Origin: Polytrichum commune
Lineage: Eukaryota > Streptophyta > Polytrichopsida > Polytrichales > Polytrichaceae
Length of the DNA stretch: 60,000 nucleotides
Assembly (NCBI GenBank): GCA_950295325.1
Contig: OX485809.1
Span: 1,242,001 to 1,302,000 of the forward strand
Reading direction: 5' to 3'
Shown: positions 1 to 11,819 of the stretch, in pieces
Position numbering within the stretch: position 1 is the first letter of the stretch
Layout of the letters: the number at the start of each line of letters is the position of its first letter
The notes under the pieces: generated by a model
What the model was told of the DNA's origin: nothing
The model's database searches: none
The model's input: the letters and a program-made list of their open reading frames with translations, nothing else
Translations under genes and position numbers: made by a program

Positions 1-2509
1 CTCTCATTGAAAATACTGACACTATATTATTCATACCGACACTGTTCATTATTCGTACAAGCGTCAGTTTCTTCTTGTTTTTTAAGTTTCGTCCCATGAA
101 GGTAAGATAGTGAGGCATAAGTCGGATGCTGAATATAGAATGAAACACACCCATGCAACTGAATAATGTTATGAAGTGGTCAGGGTCACGTGGCTTTAGT
201 TCATTAACGTATGGGTAGGCCAACGGCATACATATGATAAGGGTAGTACGTGGCCCTATTATGGGCACTCCAACTCCACGAACAATTATAAAACTTGGTA
301 TAAAAGATCAAAGTGAAGATTCTCATTTGTCTTTAAACGATCATAACATTACTAAACAATGGAGTGTTTGTACCTTGTGCTGGGAACTGTGGGAATTTCA
401 TGAGAATCGTGCCTCACTTATGCTAAACCACCCTTGCAAAATGAACAACAAACAACCTTAGTATTGTTCATCTCACAAAGGCAACCCAAGAGATGCAGTA
501 GGCCTAGGGTCCAATAACCGCAACACAACTTGATTTTTATAATTTGATTCAATCACTAACCAATCCTAGATGGCCACCTTCCGACTGTTGTTAGTTATCA
601 TATTCATTCTTTACCATATAAGCAATCATGCATTGAAAAGCATGTAACTCTAACATAATATTTCTACATGGATTTGGGGAGCCCAACTAGGCCTCTCCAT
701 AAAGCAAAAGGGAGTAGGCAACTAAGCACGAGTGATGTTATGATCACATGAAGTCTTCCCAATTGTATTAAACCCTAACTTCTCAAGCTTGTGAAAGGGT
801 TGTTTTGAGTGCATTTCAGTTTATGTTGGTTATGGAATTTTCGTGAACAAGTTTTGATGTTAAAACGGGATTTATTCATAGGATCTTGATAAACCCAAGA
901 TGAGATATTTTGAGGGGGAAATGGGCATAAATACCTCCTTGGAGTTCTAGATTATAACAATTAAAGGAAGGGATGCACAAGAAAATGCCACGTTTTGTCC
1001 CCCAAATGAGACCTCTAACCAATCAAGCTCAGTGGACAATGAGTTGAATGCTTTTGTGATCCACTAGATGGGAATGACTCAACATATGAGCACCTCCACA
1101 AATTCTCACACCACAATGTGCAAACCACAAATAGGCTAGTCACCTTGCATTTGGATTGTGTAAATTATCCCATATTTCTAATCACATAAATGCAAAGAAT
1201 TCCCTAAAAATTAGAGAGCATGCATATGTTAAATTGGAAGGTCTATGGTAGCACAAAGACCGTTCTTACATAACCATCAAAAAATAATTTCTTATTTACC
1301 AATTTGACCATCTGTGATGCATTGAAGCATGGATTGGAGTCGACACCCTCACACGAGCTCCCAACACAATAAAAACACATGACCAATTCTCACTTTGACA
1401 TGTTTCCCCACATCTGAATCATCTCCAAATTGCACGGCTCATGTGTCTATGGGCATATATTCATGTTGGTTTGATGTTCACGTGTTTTTTGATTGTGGAG
1501 GAATGAGTAAGGCGGGGTTAATGTAGGGAAAAAAATCATCCATCAAACCAGAATGGGTTGCTCAAGAAGTTATGGGTTGACTATTCAACCTTGATTGATC
1601 AATGTAATCTGAACACATAGTCCAATCCCACCGTAACACATGTCATTTTCTTTTCTTCTCCTTTTATGTGTATATGTTTGTTCTTACCTACAAGCCTTAC
1701 CATACACGAACCCAACAAACGTGTCCGATTAAGAAGAGTGACCACATAATTAGACCCATGATGGCACAACTTAATTGTTATAGCATCCGTTGACCCTCAC
1801 ACAAGACCCGGCCAATCTTCTCCCTTAATAAGTCATAACTTACACATTCAAATTCCGTCACCAAAAAGCGGCCACAAACCACCTAGTCGTTTAAGACGGT
1901 ATGTCGTGGCCTAAGTACAAAGATATGAAGAGCATGGAGCCTTAATCAAGAGTATGGAGTACAAGACATGAATTCACACAAGTCTCATGGGAGGGGCGGT
2001 GTAGTACTACTCCCCACCCTTTATAAGCCCCCCCCCCCCCCCCACGCCTCCCCCGGCCCCTTCCTTTATATTGTCGTTAAGAAATTTGAACCCAACGTCG
2101 TTAACCTAGTACATAGGCGCGTTGCAAATTCTCGACTGCCAAGGTTTTCAAACAAACAAAAAGGAAACCCATCATGATAACCCTAAACCCTAAGTCGTAG
2201 GCACATGTGAATCGTCTTGTGGGCTATCGAGTTAGGCCCGAGTTAGTTTGTCATGGAAACCGTCAAAAGAATGTGAAAGGAAAGGGAAGGGAAGGTGGAG
2301 TTGGTGACGTTGATGGATTGAGAAGTGGCCGGTTGGGTGGCACACGAGTCCCTTAGGTTGACATGTTACCTAATTCCTCCATCACGGGTTTTGGTTGAAC
2401 ACGGCTCTAAACGTAGACGTGTCTTATTTGGTTACTTTTTGTTGTTGTTGTTATCTTACTCTACTTGGACACGTCAAGTGGAAATTTTCATGTGTCCGTG
2501 AATGTATAT

Positions 2510-2808
2510 GAAGAAGCCATGATCAACCTTAGAAAGTTTTGGGGCTGATTTTGAACTGTTATGAATTGTCGAAGCTTATTGATGATGAACCGTAAGAATG
2601 TCACATAGGTTCCTCCTCCCCCCCCCCCCCCCAAGAAAAAAAGAATCATGATGATTATGGAGCCTGTGATTGTCAATACGTCGTTCAATATTTTTTTTGA
2701 GTAGATGTTTTTTGGGTGTTCATTCTTAGGTCTGCAATTAACCTTCCACCATTCAAATACACTTGTCTAATTAAGATAAGGAACCAAATTTAGGTCTACT
2801 TATCTCAA
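2510..2808 (-). repeat. Family B MITE fragment, reverse orientation
   Basis: The text matches the inner and right part of family B seen complete at 55849-56222: a poly-C tract after 'cataggt', a 'gtgttcattcttagg' segment, 'accattcaaatacac' and a degenerate right end reading CTACTTATCT. The poly-C tract (15 C) sits where other copies carry about six. The left end is not clear. Confidence 0.5.
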
Positions 2809-4447
2809 GGTAGATGGTGCTATAACCTTCGCTTTAAGTGTTGACCGCATCATTGGATCGATAAAGTTCCAGATGTGTTTCGTGAACATTTGAAAGGGGG
2901 CTCCAAAGCTCCAAAGTATGCCTTGTTGGAATTATCTATGCGAAAGTTATAAGGGTTCAACTTGTTATTGGTGGATGACTCAAAACCAACATGGACCCTA
3001 TTGTGAAGGTGGTGAATGTTCGCACAATCAATATGTGCTTGTTGTACTAGACTTGAGGGATATTGGTTTTGGGTGGAGAGTTGCTTTTAGCATGTCCACC
3101 TCATAATCTTTATGGTAAATATTGTGGGCCACAGTATTGAGCATGTTTCCAAACTACATGTGATGATGACATATATTGTGAACCACACACTGTGGGTTTG
3201 CTCAACATAGGTCGCAATACACATTTCCCATAGTCAACAGTTGTAGAGGGCTATGTGATTCATATGTTTGAGTGCCAACATATGCCTTGTGAGAATCTAC
3301 AGGGTCTCAACCATTGCAAAAACGACACATGGCATATCTCTTCCCAAGAATAATTATTTCATGTCGAACCAAATAAACGCCTACAACACCAAGTACTTGA
3401 AGCAAAGAAGTCGGGTAAGTGGAATTTGTTGGATAAAAAACATTCTTCTCATCAATCTATGTTAAAACACATGTCCTCCATAGTTTTATATTAACGTGTG
3501 TTCCACTACACTAATGTGAGGTCTTTGTAACAATTTTGATGTCAAATTTTATCTTACAAGTAGCTTGGTATGAAATAAAGCCAAACTTAGGCATGAATGT
3601 TAGATATAATGAAAGTAGCCTATGATGTAGTTACATTGGCAAATCCTATAATACAAATTAACCTAAATGTCATCGTGGATTACGTTTCTTGTTGTAAACA
3701 TGTTCATGTTCGATGTACATTGTCATAAGATTACTCAATTGTCGACCACTGCACTATGGAAACGACAATTTGACATACATTATACCCCGTTAATTATGGG
3801 GTTTTCTTGCAAAATGAACAATACTTAACGTGAGCATTGTTCACACAACATATTGTTGAACTGACAACTAGCTGAACCTAGACCCTTGTTAGTGAAAGTT
3901 GTTGCACCTATCAAGTATACTATATTATAGTTTTATAGATGAGCTAGTAGCATGTCCATTGCCTATCCGGGGAGGGCCCCACGTATCCCATCAAGTACAA
4001 AGTGCTTTATTATAGTATCATCTTACCACTTGCTAGCCATGTTTCCCATAAGTACGGCCTAATTAATCCCAACCCAAATATGTTGATAATGACAACTCTC
4101 ATTGTTAGATACCCTTCTAGAACGGAAACAACACGGTGAGGCTAAGTGATGTTATGATGTTATATATATAGTATACAAAACTAGGTTATTACAATGACCA
4201 CATTGCTTTTCAAAGCATATAGAATTAAGCTTGCCATCATATGAACCAAATCCTCCCCCCTCCCCCGCGATTTTTTGGGGGCTTGCAACGTCCATATATT
4301 GACAACGCAAACAATGCTCTCATGTGGCTTATTATATGAGGACAAATCCATGTGAAGTTGTTTGTTTTTAGATAAAGCCTGGTTTATCTCTACCTGCTCA
4401 CGGAATACCGAACATACTACAGTAGGTCACGGGTCTATTTGCAATCC

Positions 4448-4710
4448 GTATAAGGTATTTGGATGTTGTTTGGTTTGTTTTCCATGTTCTACAACTTCTG
4501 TTGATTGGATTTACACAACAAATTTCGTGTTGCATTAGCAGATCTCCAATGAAACATATGCAAAAACTGGATTGAAAATCGGATCTCTTTTGATTTAGTT
4601 ATGGTTACCAAAAGTGCATGTTTGTTGATTTCTTAACTGGATGCATAGGTCCTCTCAATTGTGTTCATTCTCGAGTATAGAGGAGTTATTAGTGTTTGAA
4701 GATGTAGTCT
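4448..4710 (+). repeat. Family D dispersed repeat
   Basis: This shares an ordered set of short strings with 32583-33170 (same strand) and with 6594-6785 and 18870-19080 (opposite strand): a 'ggttTGTTTT' lead, 'cttctgttgatt', 'gtgttgcatt', 'gatctcc/acgatgaaac' and a 'gcatgtttgttgatt' block. No coding potential or clear termini were seen. Confidence 0.45.
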
Positions 4711-5639
4711 AGACCCCTTTGAATACATGTCTTTATGATGTTTGCTCTTTGGATTCCTCGCCGAAACCACGTACCAATCAAATCTAGGGGTCTTGTTATG
4801 TAATGTCTCTCAGGAAATAAGAGGCATGATCCACTTGAGCCTTATACACTTGTAGGAACGAAGAGTTGAAGCTCCCCTCAACTGGTCCTCGAGCATATAG
4901 ATAATTGGCTCTCCGTCCATGCCTTTGGGGTGGATTAAGTGCTCTTAAACTCATGGTCATTACTTACAATGTGAGATCGTCATTTAACACCATAGTCCCA
5001 GTGGGTAACTTCCCCTTTACCTTTTAGGACTTTAAGTCTGCCAAGGTGGAGTCCTCTAGTTATTACAGACAGTAGAGTCTCGTTGAAATTAGAGAAAACA
5101 AAGGTAACTAGAAAATAGATGCACGTTACTAATTAAGATAATAAGCCACTTAAGACCCATTTACCAAATATGTGAACAATTTTCTCTTTGATCAATGACA
5201 TTCATGTTGGTCTTGTAACGTACTTTTTGGATACCATTTGGTTATTCATAACGAGGATTTTACATTTTTGGATACTAGTTCTATGGTATGGGTATATGTC
5301 AATATTTTTGTTTTTGATATATTTGGATTTGCATACCCTATAAGGATCTTCATACCTAGGCAAAATCTCTCTAGTATCAATATGGCCTAGAATGATATTG
5401 ATGAAAATAATAACTTTCACCTTGACATATCCACCAAGTATTGATATTTGAGTGGTATTACGATTTTGATATCCACATGTAGGTTATTTGAAGCCATTAT
5501 TCATGTTGGTTATTGATACCTTGCATTCACCTATATACCATACTTACATTAGTATGCGATGGAATGACTGCAATAATTCCAAAATGGATAAATTTACATA
5601 GAAGCCACAAAACATGTATCTATACTTAAATTCAATATC

Positions 5640-5960
5640 ATTGTCCCTAGCATTGAGCAAAGTGAGTGGACCATTACGTAGCTGAATTGGACACGCGTAT
5701 TTGAGTGGTGTGCGGTTAGGTATAGATTTAAAAACGACCACCAAAAAGGAATTTGTTTAAAAGAGATTGGACTATGTGCTTGAAATTTGTTAGATTTATT
5801 AGGTTCAAATTTTCAACATAATTGGGGAACTTGTATGATACGTAAGGAGAAAATAAAAAATAAAAATCTCCAGTTTAATAATGAAGAAGATGCTCATATG
5901 TGCTCTACAAATCATAAGAAATTGGTGATGGCCTAGATTGGGAGTGTTAATCTTCTCGTA
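5640..5960 (+). repeat. Family B MITE copy, degraded ends
   Basis: It contains the family B core in forward orientation: 'tttgagtggtgtgcggttagg', 'aaaagagattggactatgtgct' (split into matching sub-strings) and 'caacataattgggg', followed by the 'tttaataatgaagaagatgctcatatg' segment. Neither AGGTAAGT-type terminus is intact. Confidence 0.5.
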
Positions 5961-5977
5961 CTAAGATCAAGGCATGC

Positions 5978-6166
5978 TGGTCCGAGATGACCTTAAACTA
6001 CTGGATGATGGTGGAGAGATACCCAAATATCAAGGAAGAGGTTGGCGGTTCGAATCCCGGCTGTGAAATCTCCTCTCTACTTGACAGAAAACTTGCAAGG
6101 TGGTCAATTGCCTCCTGTGCTTTGGCGTTGGCATGTCGGCCTTCTGTCTCAAAAAGAAGAAGAAAA
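5978..6166 (+). mobile_element. tRNA-derived SINE with target site duplication
   Basis: This short non-coding retroposon is bounded by a 14-bp direct repeat: AGATCAAGGCATGC at 5964-5977 and AGATCGAGGCATGC at 6167-6180 (one mismatch). It contains a very good RNA polymerase III B box, GGTTCGAATCCC, near 6051, and an A-box-like TGGTCCGAGATG at its 5' end. It ends in an A-rich tail (AAAAAGAAGAAGAAAA). Head promoter, A-rich tail and long target duplication together are the hallmark of a SINE moved by LINE machinery. The 3' body string CTTTGGCGTTGGC..GGCCTTCT recurs at 44455-44490, so it is a family. Reading frames across it are incidental. Confidence 0.75.
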
Positions 6167-6217
6167 AGATCGAGGCATGCATAGTCAACCAAGTATATTT
6201 AACCGCTCACTTCATTG

Positions 6218-6600
6218 GGTCCACTTAACTCCGGTCATGCAATGCCGACATGGACGAGATCGATATTTTCTAGGCGAAATGGTTTATGTGATGGTGGCTT
6301 GTAATTGATTACCCTCATAAGAGTTAGCCAAGCATTAGATTTAGATGAGCAGTTATGGATTAACCTATGAATTGACTATGTGTTACCCTAAATTTTACTA
6401 ATTATAGCAATTATAGCAATTTCCATATGCATTATTTTTATTTTTATTTTTTGCAATCTCCATAAAATTTGTTTCTCTTTGCAAGAAAAACAATTCCCTG
6501 CTATTACTCCTCCTAAATAGATGCAAACTCTCTAATTTTATTGGTTATAGACGCCTCAACCATAATCATATTCATGAAACCTTGGAGAATTGGGTGCATT
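6218..6600 (+). repeat. Family F dispersed repeat
   Basis: This is the same sequence, in inverted orientation, as 59640-60000 at the other end of the window. Shared strings in order include 'tgccgacatgga', 'ggtttatgtg', 'gattaccctcataagagtt', 'gcaatttccat' and 'ttgtttctctttgcaag'. No coding potential was seen. The copies differ at roughly one base in six by eye. Function unknown. Confidence 0.55.
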
Positions 6601-6785
6601 CTCAATAAACTATGACTAAATTAGGGGAGGTCCGATATTGAGTATGGTTTTTGTTGACGTTTCATCAAAGATCTAATGGAACACAAATTTGAAGATGTAC
6701 ATCCGATCATTCAAAGAAGATGGAGTGACAAGCAAAACAAACCAATTAACACCCGCATACCTTTAAAAGTGTCCGTTGTGAGCCC
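6594..6785 (-). repeat. Family D dispersed repeat, reverse
   Basis: It shares the reverse-orientation order of family D strings with 18870-19080, including 'tttcatcaaagatctaatggaacac' and 'aaccaattaacacccgcatacc' sub-strings. It directly abuts the Copia insertion on its left. Confidence 0.45.
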
Positions 6786-6839
6786 ACTTATCTAATACAC
6801 TACCCCGCACAATAGTGGTCAAAAGTCCCATGTTCTTCC

Positions 6840-7283
6840 TGATATGAGTATAGATAATTCAGATGGCAGATTGACAGAGTTTTAGTGCAATATCAGAACT
6901 ACCTTTGTGTTGGTAGTTAAGGCTTATATAATAAAAATATTAATAAAATAACATGTAGTCCAGGTGGCACCATCTGAATGGTTTACGGTACTGGCCATAC
7001 CTACAATGGTTCATGTTATGGCTGATACCCTCGGGATACCCGGGGCTTCACCTGAATGGATTAGTGGTGAGCCCAGGTACCCTCGGGATACCCGGCAGGG
7101 TTAATTCTTAATCTCTTAGTCTTATTACTAAGTACCCAGGTTAGGGGCAGGGTATACTTTTAACTCCTATACCCTGGACCCCGGGTGTGCACCCTAAGGC
7201 CTCAAGTGGCCATTTACCCTTAAGGTCTGAAGTGGCTATTTCATCAGATTGTAAACTAGAATCCTATTTCTAGTTCTATAACA
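6840..7283 (-). repeat. 3' LTR of the Copia element
   Basis: 444 bp, TG...CA, two differences from the other LTR. A TATATAAG box on the minus strand (near 6921-6930) marks the likely promoter, giving a long U3 and a short R-U5. A 17-mer, ACCCTCGGGATACCCGG, is repeated at 7027-7043 and 7079-7095. Confidence 0.95.
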
Positions 7284-7292
7284 CTCCTCCTC
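7284..7292 (-). other. Polypurine tract
   Basis: On the element's sense strand this reads GAGGAGGAG directly before the 3' LTR. That is the expected position and composition for the RNase H-resistant primer of plus-strand DNA synthesis. Confidence 0.85.
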
Positions 7293-7373
7293 AAGCTGAT
7301 GGAATTAGCCTCATTAAAAACTCTACCAAGTAAAACCTAGTGTAGGATAAAACCCTGGCTAGAGAAAAGAGTG

Positions 7374-10300
7374 CTAATCACCAACTGAGGTTAGTTCATG
7401 GAGTGTTCTAAGTCCAGCAGCATGTACTAATCTCTTATGCTTATATGCAGGCAATGCTTTAGTCAACATGTCTGCAATATTGTTCTCTGATTCTATCTTA
7501 ACTATATTCAATTGTTTCTGTTCTATCAAGTCTTGTGTGAACCCAAATATATGCGGACTAACATGCTTAGTCCTATCTGCCTTAATAAAACCAGTTGCCA
7601 TTTGCCGCACGCAAGCTGAATTGTCTTCGTATATTGTTGTTGGCTGGTCCGCAATCTTAAGTCCGCATTGCTGGTCTAGTATCCTTTCCATCGTCCTCAG
7701 CCACACGACTTCGCGAGCAGCTTCGTGAAATGCAAGAAGCTCCGCGTGATTTGTTGACGTAGCTGTAACAGTCTGTTTGGTTGACTTCCAAGATATGGGG
7801 GCACCACACTTCAAGAATATATATCCGGTTTGTGACTTTCCTGCATTTACATCAGTCCTAAATCCAGAATCTGCAAAGCCTTGTATATCAGGTTTGTCAG
7901 TCTTGTGATAATATAAACCCAAATCAGATGTTCCCCTTAGGTACCTCAATAAGTGTTTAATGCCATTCCAATGTCTTAGGGTTGGATTTTGGCTATGTCT
8001 AGCTAAAATACTTGTTGCAAATGCGATGTCTGGTCTAGTATGGGTTGTAAGGTAAGTAAGTGCACCAACTGCAGTGAGGTATCTTGGCTTATCCACTACC
8101 TCCTCCTCCTCCTCACAAGGTTGGTAGGGGTCATCACAAGTCTTGCTTCTTCCAATCATGGGAGCTGCCAATGGGTTAGCCTGATCCATATTGAAAAGCT
8201 TAAGGATCTTCTGCACATAGGCTTGTTGGTGTAATAAGATACCACCATTAGTCACATAGTGAATTTGTAAACCTAGACAATATGAAGTCTGTCCTAGGTA
8301 CTTCATGTCAAAATTCTTGGTAAGAATTTCTTGGGCATATTTACAAAGTTCAGGTGTTCCTAGGATGTTTAAATCATCAACATAAACAGCTAGGATAACA
8401 AAATCAGAATTTGAAGTGTAGGTAAATATGCAAGGTAAAGTATTGTTGTGAATAAAGCCTTGGGAAATCAGGAAATGACACAAATGGTGATACCAGGCTC
8501 TACCAGATTGTTTAAGGCCATATAATGCCTTACAGATTCTCAATCCTGTAAATTTACCTGGTTTAGGGTTATGAATTGACTTCAGAAAACCAGGTGGCGG
8601 ATTTAGGTGTAGTCTGGTATCTAGATTTCCATGCAAATAGGCTGTTACAACATCCAATAGATAAATTTTCAACTGCAATTGGACTGACAAGGCTAGGAGA
8701 TACCGAAAAGAAACAGTGTCCATTACAGGGGAGTAGGTCTGGTCATAATCAATGCCTGGTCTTTGTGTAAATCCTTGGGCTACTAGCCTAACTTTGTATC
8801 TCAATACTCGACCCTGGGAATCTAACTTACGTGTAAAAATCAGTTTGTGTCCAATTGGGGGTTTGTCTAAGTCTGTAGATATTTCAGCAAAGACGCCGTG
8901 CTTGCGAAGGGATGAGTATTCAGTTTCTATTGCAGTCTTCCAGTGAGGCCAATCAGGTCTTTGCATAGCCTGGTCCAAGGTCAGTGGGTCATTTTCGGGA
9001 ATCGAGTCTAAAGACTCGGTTGTATAGTGAATCCTTGGCTGTTTGTTAGGTTGGGAGGGTAATGGGATAGATTCAGGTCGTTGCCTAGGTACGATGTTGC
9101 CTGTTCCCGGGAGAGGATGCCGAATAATTCGAGGTTGAGTTGAGAAGCCATCGGGGGTGTTCTCGGCCAGGTTCCGAAGGTTAAGAAGTTTGAGAACCTC
9201 AGTATTAGGTAAAGAGGTAGGAGGATCAGGGTTAAGGGTTAATGTCTCTGGTGCACCAAAGTTCAGGGGAGTAGGATTAGAGGGTATGGTTATGGCTGGG
9301 AATTTGGTTTCAATGAAGCGGCAGTTAAGGAATCTGGCTTTGTATAGGCTACCTGTAGAAGGATCCATGTACCTAATTATGGATGGAGAGTCAAATCCTA
9401 CATAAACACCCAGTTGGCGGTGTGCGCCAATGGTGTGTCTACGTGGATCAGGAAGGGGTACCCATACCTGGCATCCAAAGACGCGAATATGCGAGACATC
9501 TGGGGTTCGGCCAGATAAGAGTTCCTGTGGGGTTTGGGTGTTCAATAATGTAGGTCTTAGCTTCTGCAAAGAGGCTGCATGCAACACAACATGGCCCCAC
9601 AGGTTAGAAGGTAAGTTGGCATGCAGCAATAGAGGTCTAGCTATTAGTTGAATTTTCTTTATGAATGCCTCTGCAAGGCCATTCTGGGCATGCTCATAAG
9701 GTACTGAATATGTTAAGGTAATCCCTGTAGCTGTGCAGTAATCCTCGAACGCATGGGACCTGAATTCCTAGGCGTTGTCCATGCGCAGAAATTTAATGGG
9801 GAAATCAGGAAAATGGTTTCTGTAACGAAGGAGGATTGCTAATAATATGGGGAATACCATGTTTCGGGTTGGGAGTAGGGAGACCTCAAAATGGCTGCCT
9901 GATGCGTCGACTATTACAAAGTAATATCGAAAGGTGCTTGATGGGGGATTAATAGGCCCACATATATCCCCATGCAGCCTATAAAGTGGAGGAGGTAACT
10001 CAGTAGGTAATTTCCATTGTGATGGTTTTCGTATATATTTCCCTTGTATACAGGCCACACAGTCATGAGTCTTCCCTGCATCAGCTGTGACTAGGTTATG
10101 ACCTGTTAATAAAGGAAGCATCCGACGAAATACGGTTGTGCCTGGATGTCCTAACCTCTCATGCCATAAATCAGGCTTGGCTTTAGTGTCTACAGACACT
10201 CCCTGCGCCAGGTTGCGGCGTAATGCTTCAGGGTCTCCAACCCAAGCAGCCATGCACACCTCTTCCTCATCTATCAGTGAGATGGGGCTTGTATTGTCAA

Positions 10301-11807
10301 GGGGATTTATGACAATCTTATATAGGCCATCGTCCCCCGCTCTCGCGGTGGCAAGGATCGTCGGCCCTTGCCTGAGCTCCAGCACCTCTTCATCGTTTTC
10401 TACCGCAGTAGAAACGTGGATATTCCTCGCTCTCAGATCCCTGTAGCTGATCAGGCTACAAGGCGCATCCGGAGCGTACATTGCTCTATCGCAATTGAGG
10501 GGGAATCCCCCGGGCAAAATCACTGTTGCCCGGCCCTCCCGAAACCTTATGTTTCGGCTTCCGGCCATTGTAATAATGGTACAATGTTGTCAGGTTCCCT
10601 CATTGTCTTGGAAGTTGAAGAATTCAGGGTTGGTAAGGATGGTGTGTGTTGATGCACTGTCTAGGAGGGCCTCATTTGGGTTAGACGAGCTGCCCTCGTA
10701 GAGAGTCATGTAGTTCTCAATGTCCTCAGTGTATTGAGATGAATTTGGGGGAGGGTTGGTGTTTTCAAAGTTGTATGCTTGTCTAGTTTGGGTTCGGAGT
10801 TGCTGGAGTTCCCTATACATGTTGGTAATATAGGGAGGGGCTCGGCAGTCCTTTGCAAAGTGTCCCTTACGCCCACACTTATGGCAATTACCCTGAAATT
10901 GACGAGACTGAGGAGGTCTAGGCTTAAACTGATGTGGTTTAGGTCTAGGGGGTTCTCTCCTATTTTGTTGGTTAAACTGACCCCTAGGTGCATCGCCCCT
11001 GCCATAGGCTCTCGTCTCTCTTGCGGGGTGTGAGGGGTAGGATTTGCGGAAAGAACCTCTAGGTGGTCTTCTAGAAGCTTCAGCAGCATGAGCTTCGACC
11101 TTGATCTCCATTGCAGCAGCTGGTTGTGTGGTTGTTGTGTGCACCTCCTACGCAGGTCAGGACTCCGCGTTTCGGAGTAGTAGTTGTTGGTGTTTCTCCA
11201 CCAGCAGCAAGTGGGACATGAGGGTGGAATGCTTTTTAAACTTCATGTTGCGGTACTGATGGGAGAGTATAGCAGTTGCAGGCGGGAACGTGGAAAGCGT
11301 CTTCTCGATCAGCTCAGCATCGGTCACCTCTTGGCCGCATAGACGAAGCTGCGCCACGATGCGATGGAGCTCAGAGTTAAAGGATACAAAATCTGGAAAG
11401 TCCAGCACCCGCAAATTGATCCAGTCGGTGCGCGCCTGGGGCAGAAAGAGGGTTTGCTGATGATGAAAGCGGGCGTGAAGTTGGGCCCAGAGCTCGGCAG
11501 GATCGTCGACTTCAAGATACTGTAGTCGCAAGGCAGGATCTAGATGTCGCCGTAACAGAAGGAGCGCTTGCCACTTACACACAACAGGGATATTAGCTGC
11601 AGTGTTCGGGGCATCAGAGGTAGAGGCTACTGGAGTTATTAAAGTTTTAGCTAGGTCTTCGGCACTCATAACAGTCTTAGCATTGTTTATCCACTCTAAG
11701 AAATTGTTGCCGTCTGAGCTAAGAGGTGGGAACATGAGTGCCTGCAGTCGGGACTCTACCACTGCAGGTCCTAGAGTTGCATGAGTCTCTCTATTAAATC
11801 TATGCAT
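7374..11807 (-). pseudogene. Copia gag-pol polyprotein, one frame with four internal stops
   Basis: One frame of 1478 codons runs from ATG at 11807 to the TAG at 7374-7376 with no frameshift. Four internal stops break it: TGA 11157-11159 (codon 217), TAG 11148-11150 (220), TGA 10590-10592 (406) and TAG 9768-9770 (680). Gag occupies about codons 1-300 and ends in a CCHC zinc knuckle (C-x2-C-x4-H-x4-C, codons 308-321). The retroviral-type aspartic protease motif DSAS is near codon 383. The integrase HHCC finger (HERLGH ... CVAC) follows, then an integrase core with HGDICGP, MDNA and the NGLAE glutamate. The reverse transcriptase carries YVDD, and the RNase H shows acidic residues in FADSG, HAELL and YEDNS. 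The stops fall between gag and the knuckle, after protease, and inside integrase, so no full polyprotein can be made. The intact downstream RT-RNase H part suggests the stops are recent. Confidence 0.93.
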
Positions 11808-11819
11808 TGTTCAAGTCTG

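Larger units (their letters stand above)
1..5640. other. Gene-free AT-rich region with repeat fragments
   Basis: I see no convincing gene here. The open frames are short, lack recognisable motifs and do not join through plausible splice sites. The stretch holds two long C homopolymers (2028-2043 and 2618-2632), parts of repeat families B and D listed separately, and weak similarity between 431-760 and 3810-4140, both of which begin after a shared CTTGCAAAATGAACAA string. Confidence 0.6.

Noticed and set aside
234-461. 75-codon frame near the window start
   Set aside because: No recognisable motif, no splice context and ordinary AT-rich surroundings.
1968-2177. 69-codon frame with a polyproline run
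   Set aside because: The prolines come from the C16 homopolymer; low complexity only.
7468-9651. Plus-strand open frames of 64-86 codons
   Set aside because: They lie opposite the Copia polymerase frame on the other strand and have no family resemblance.
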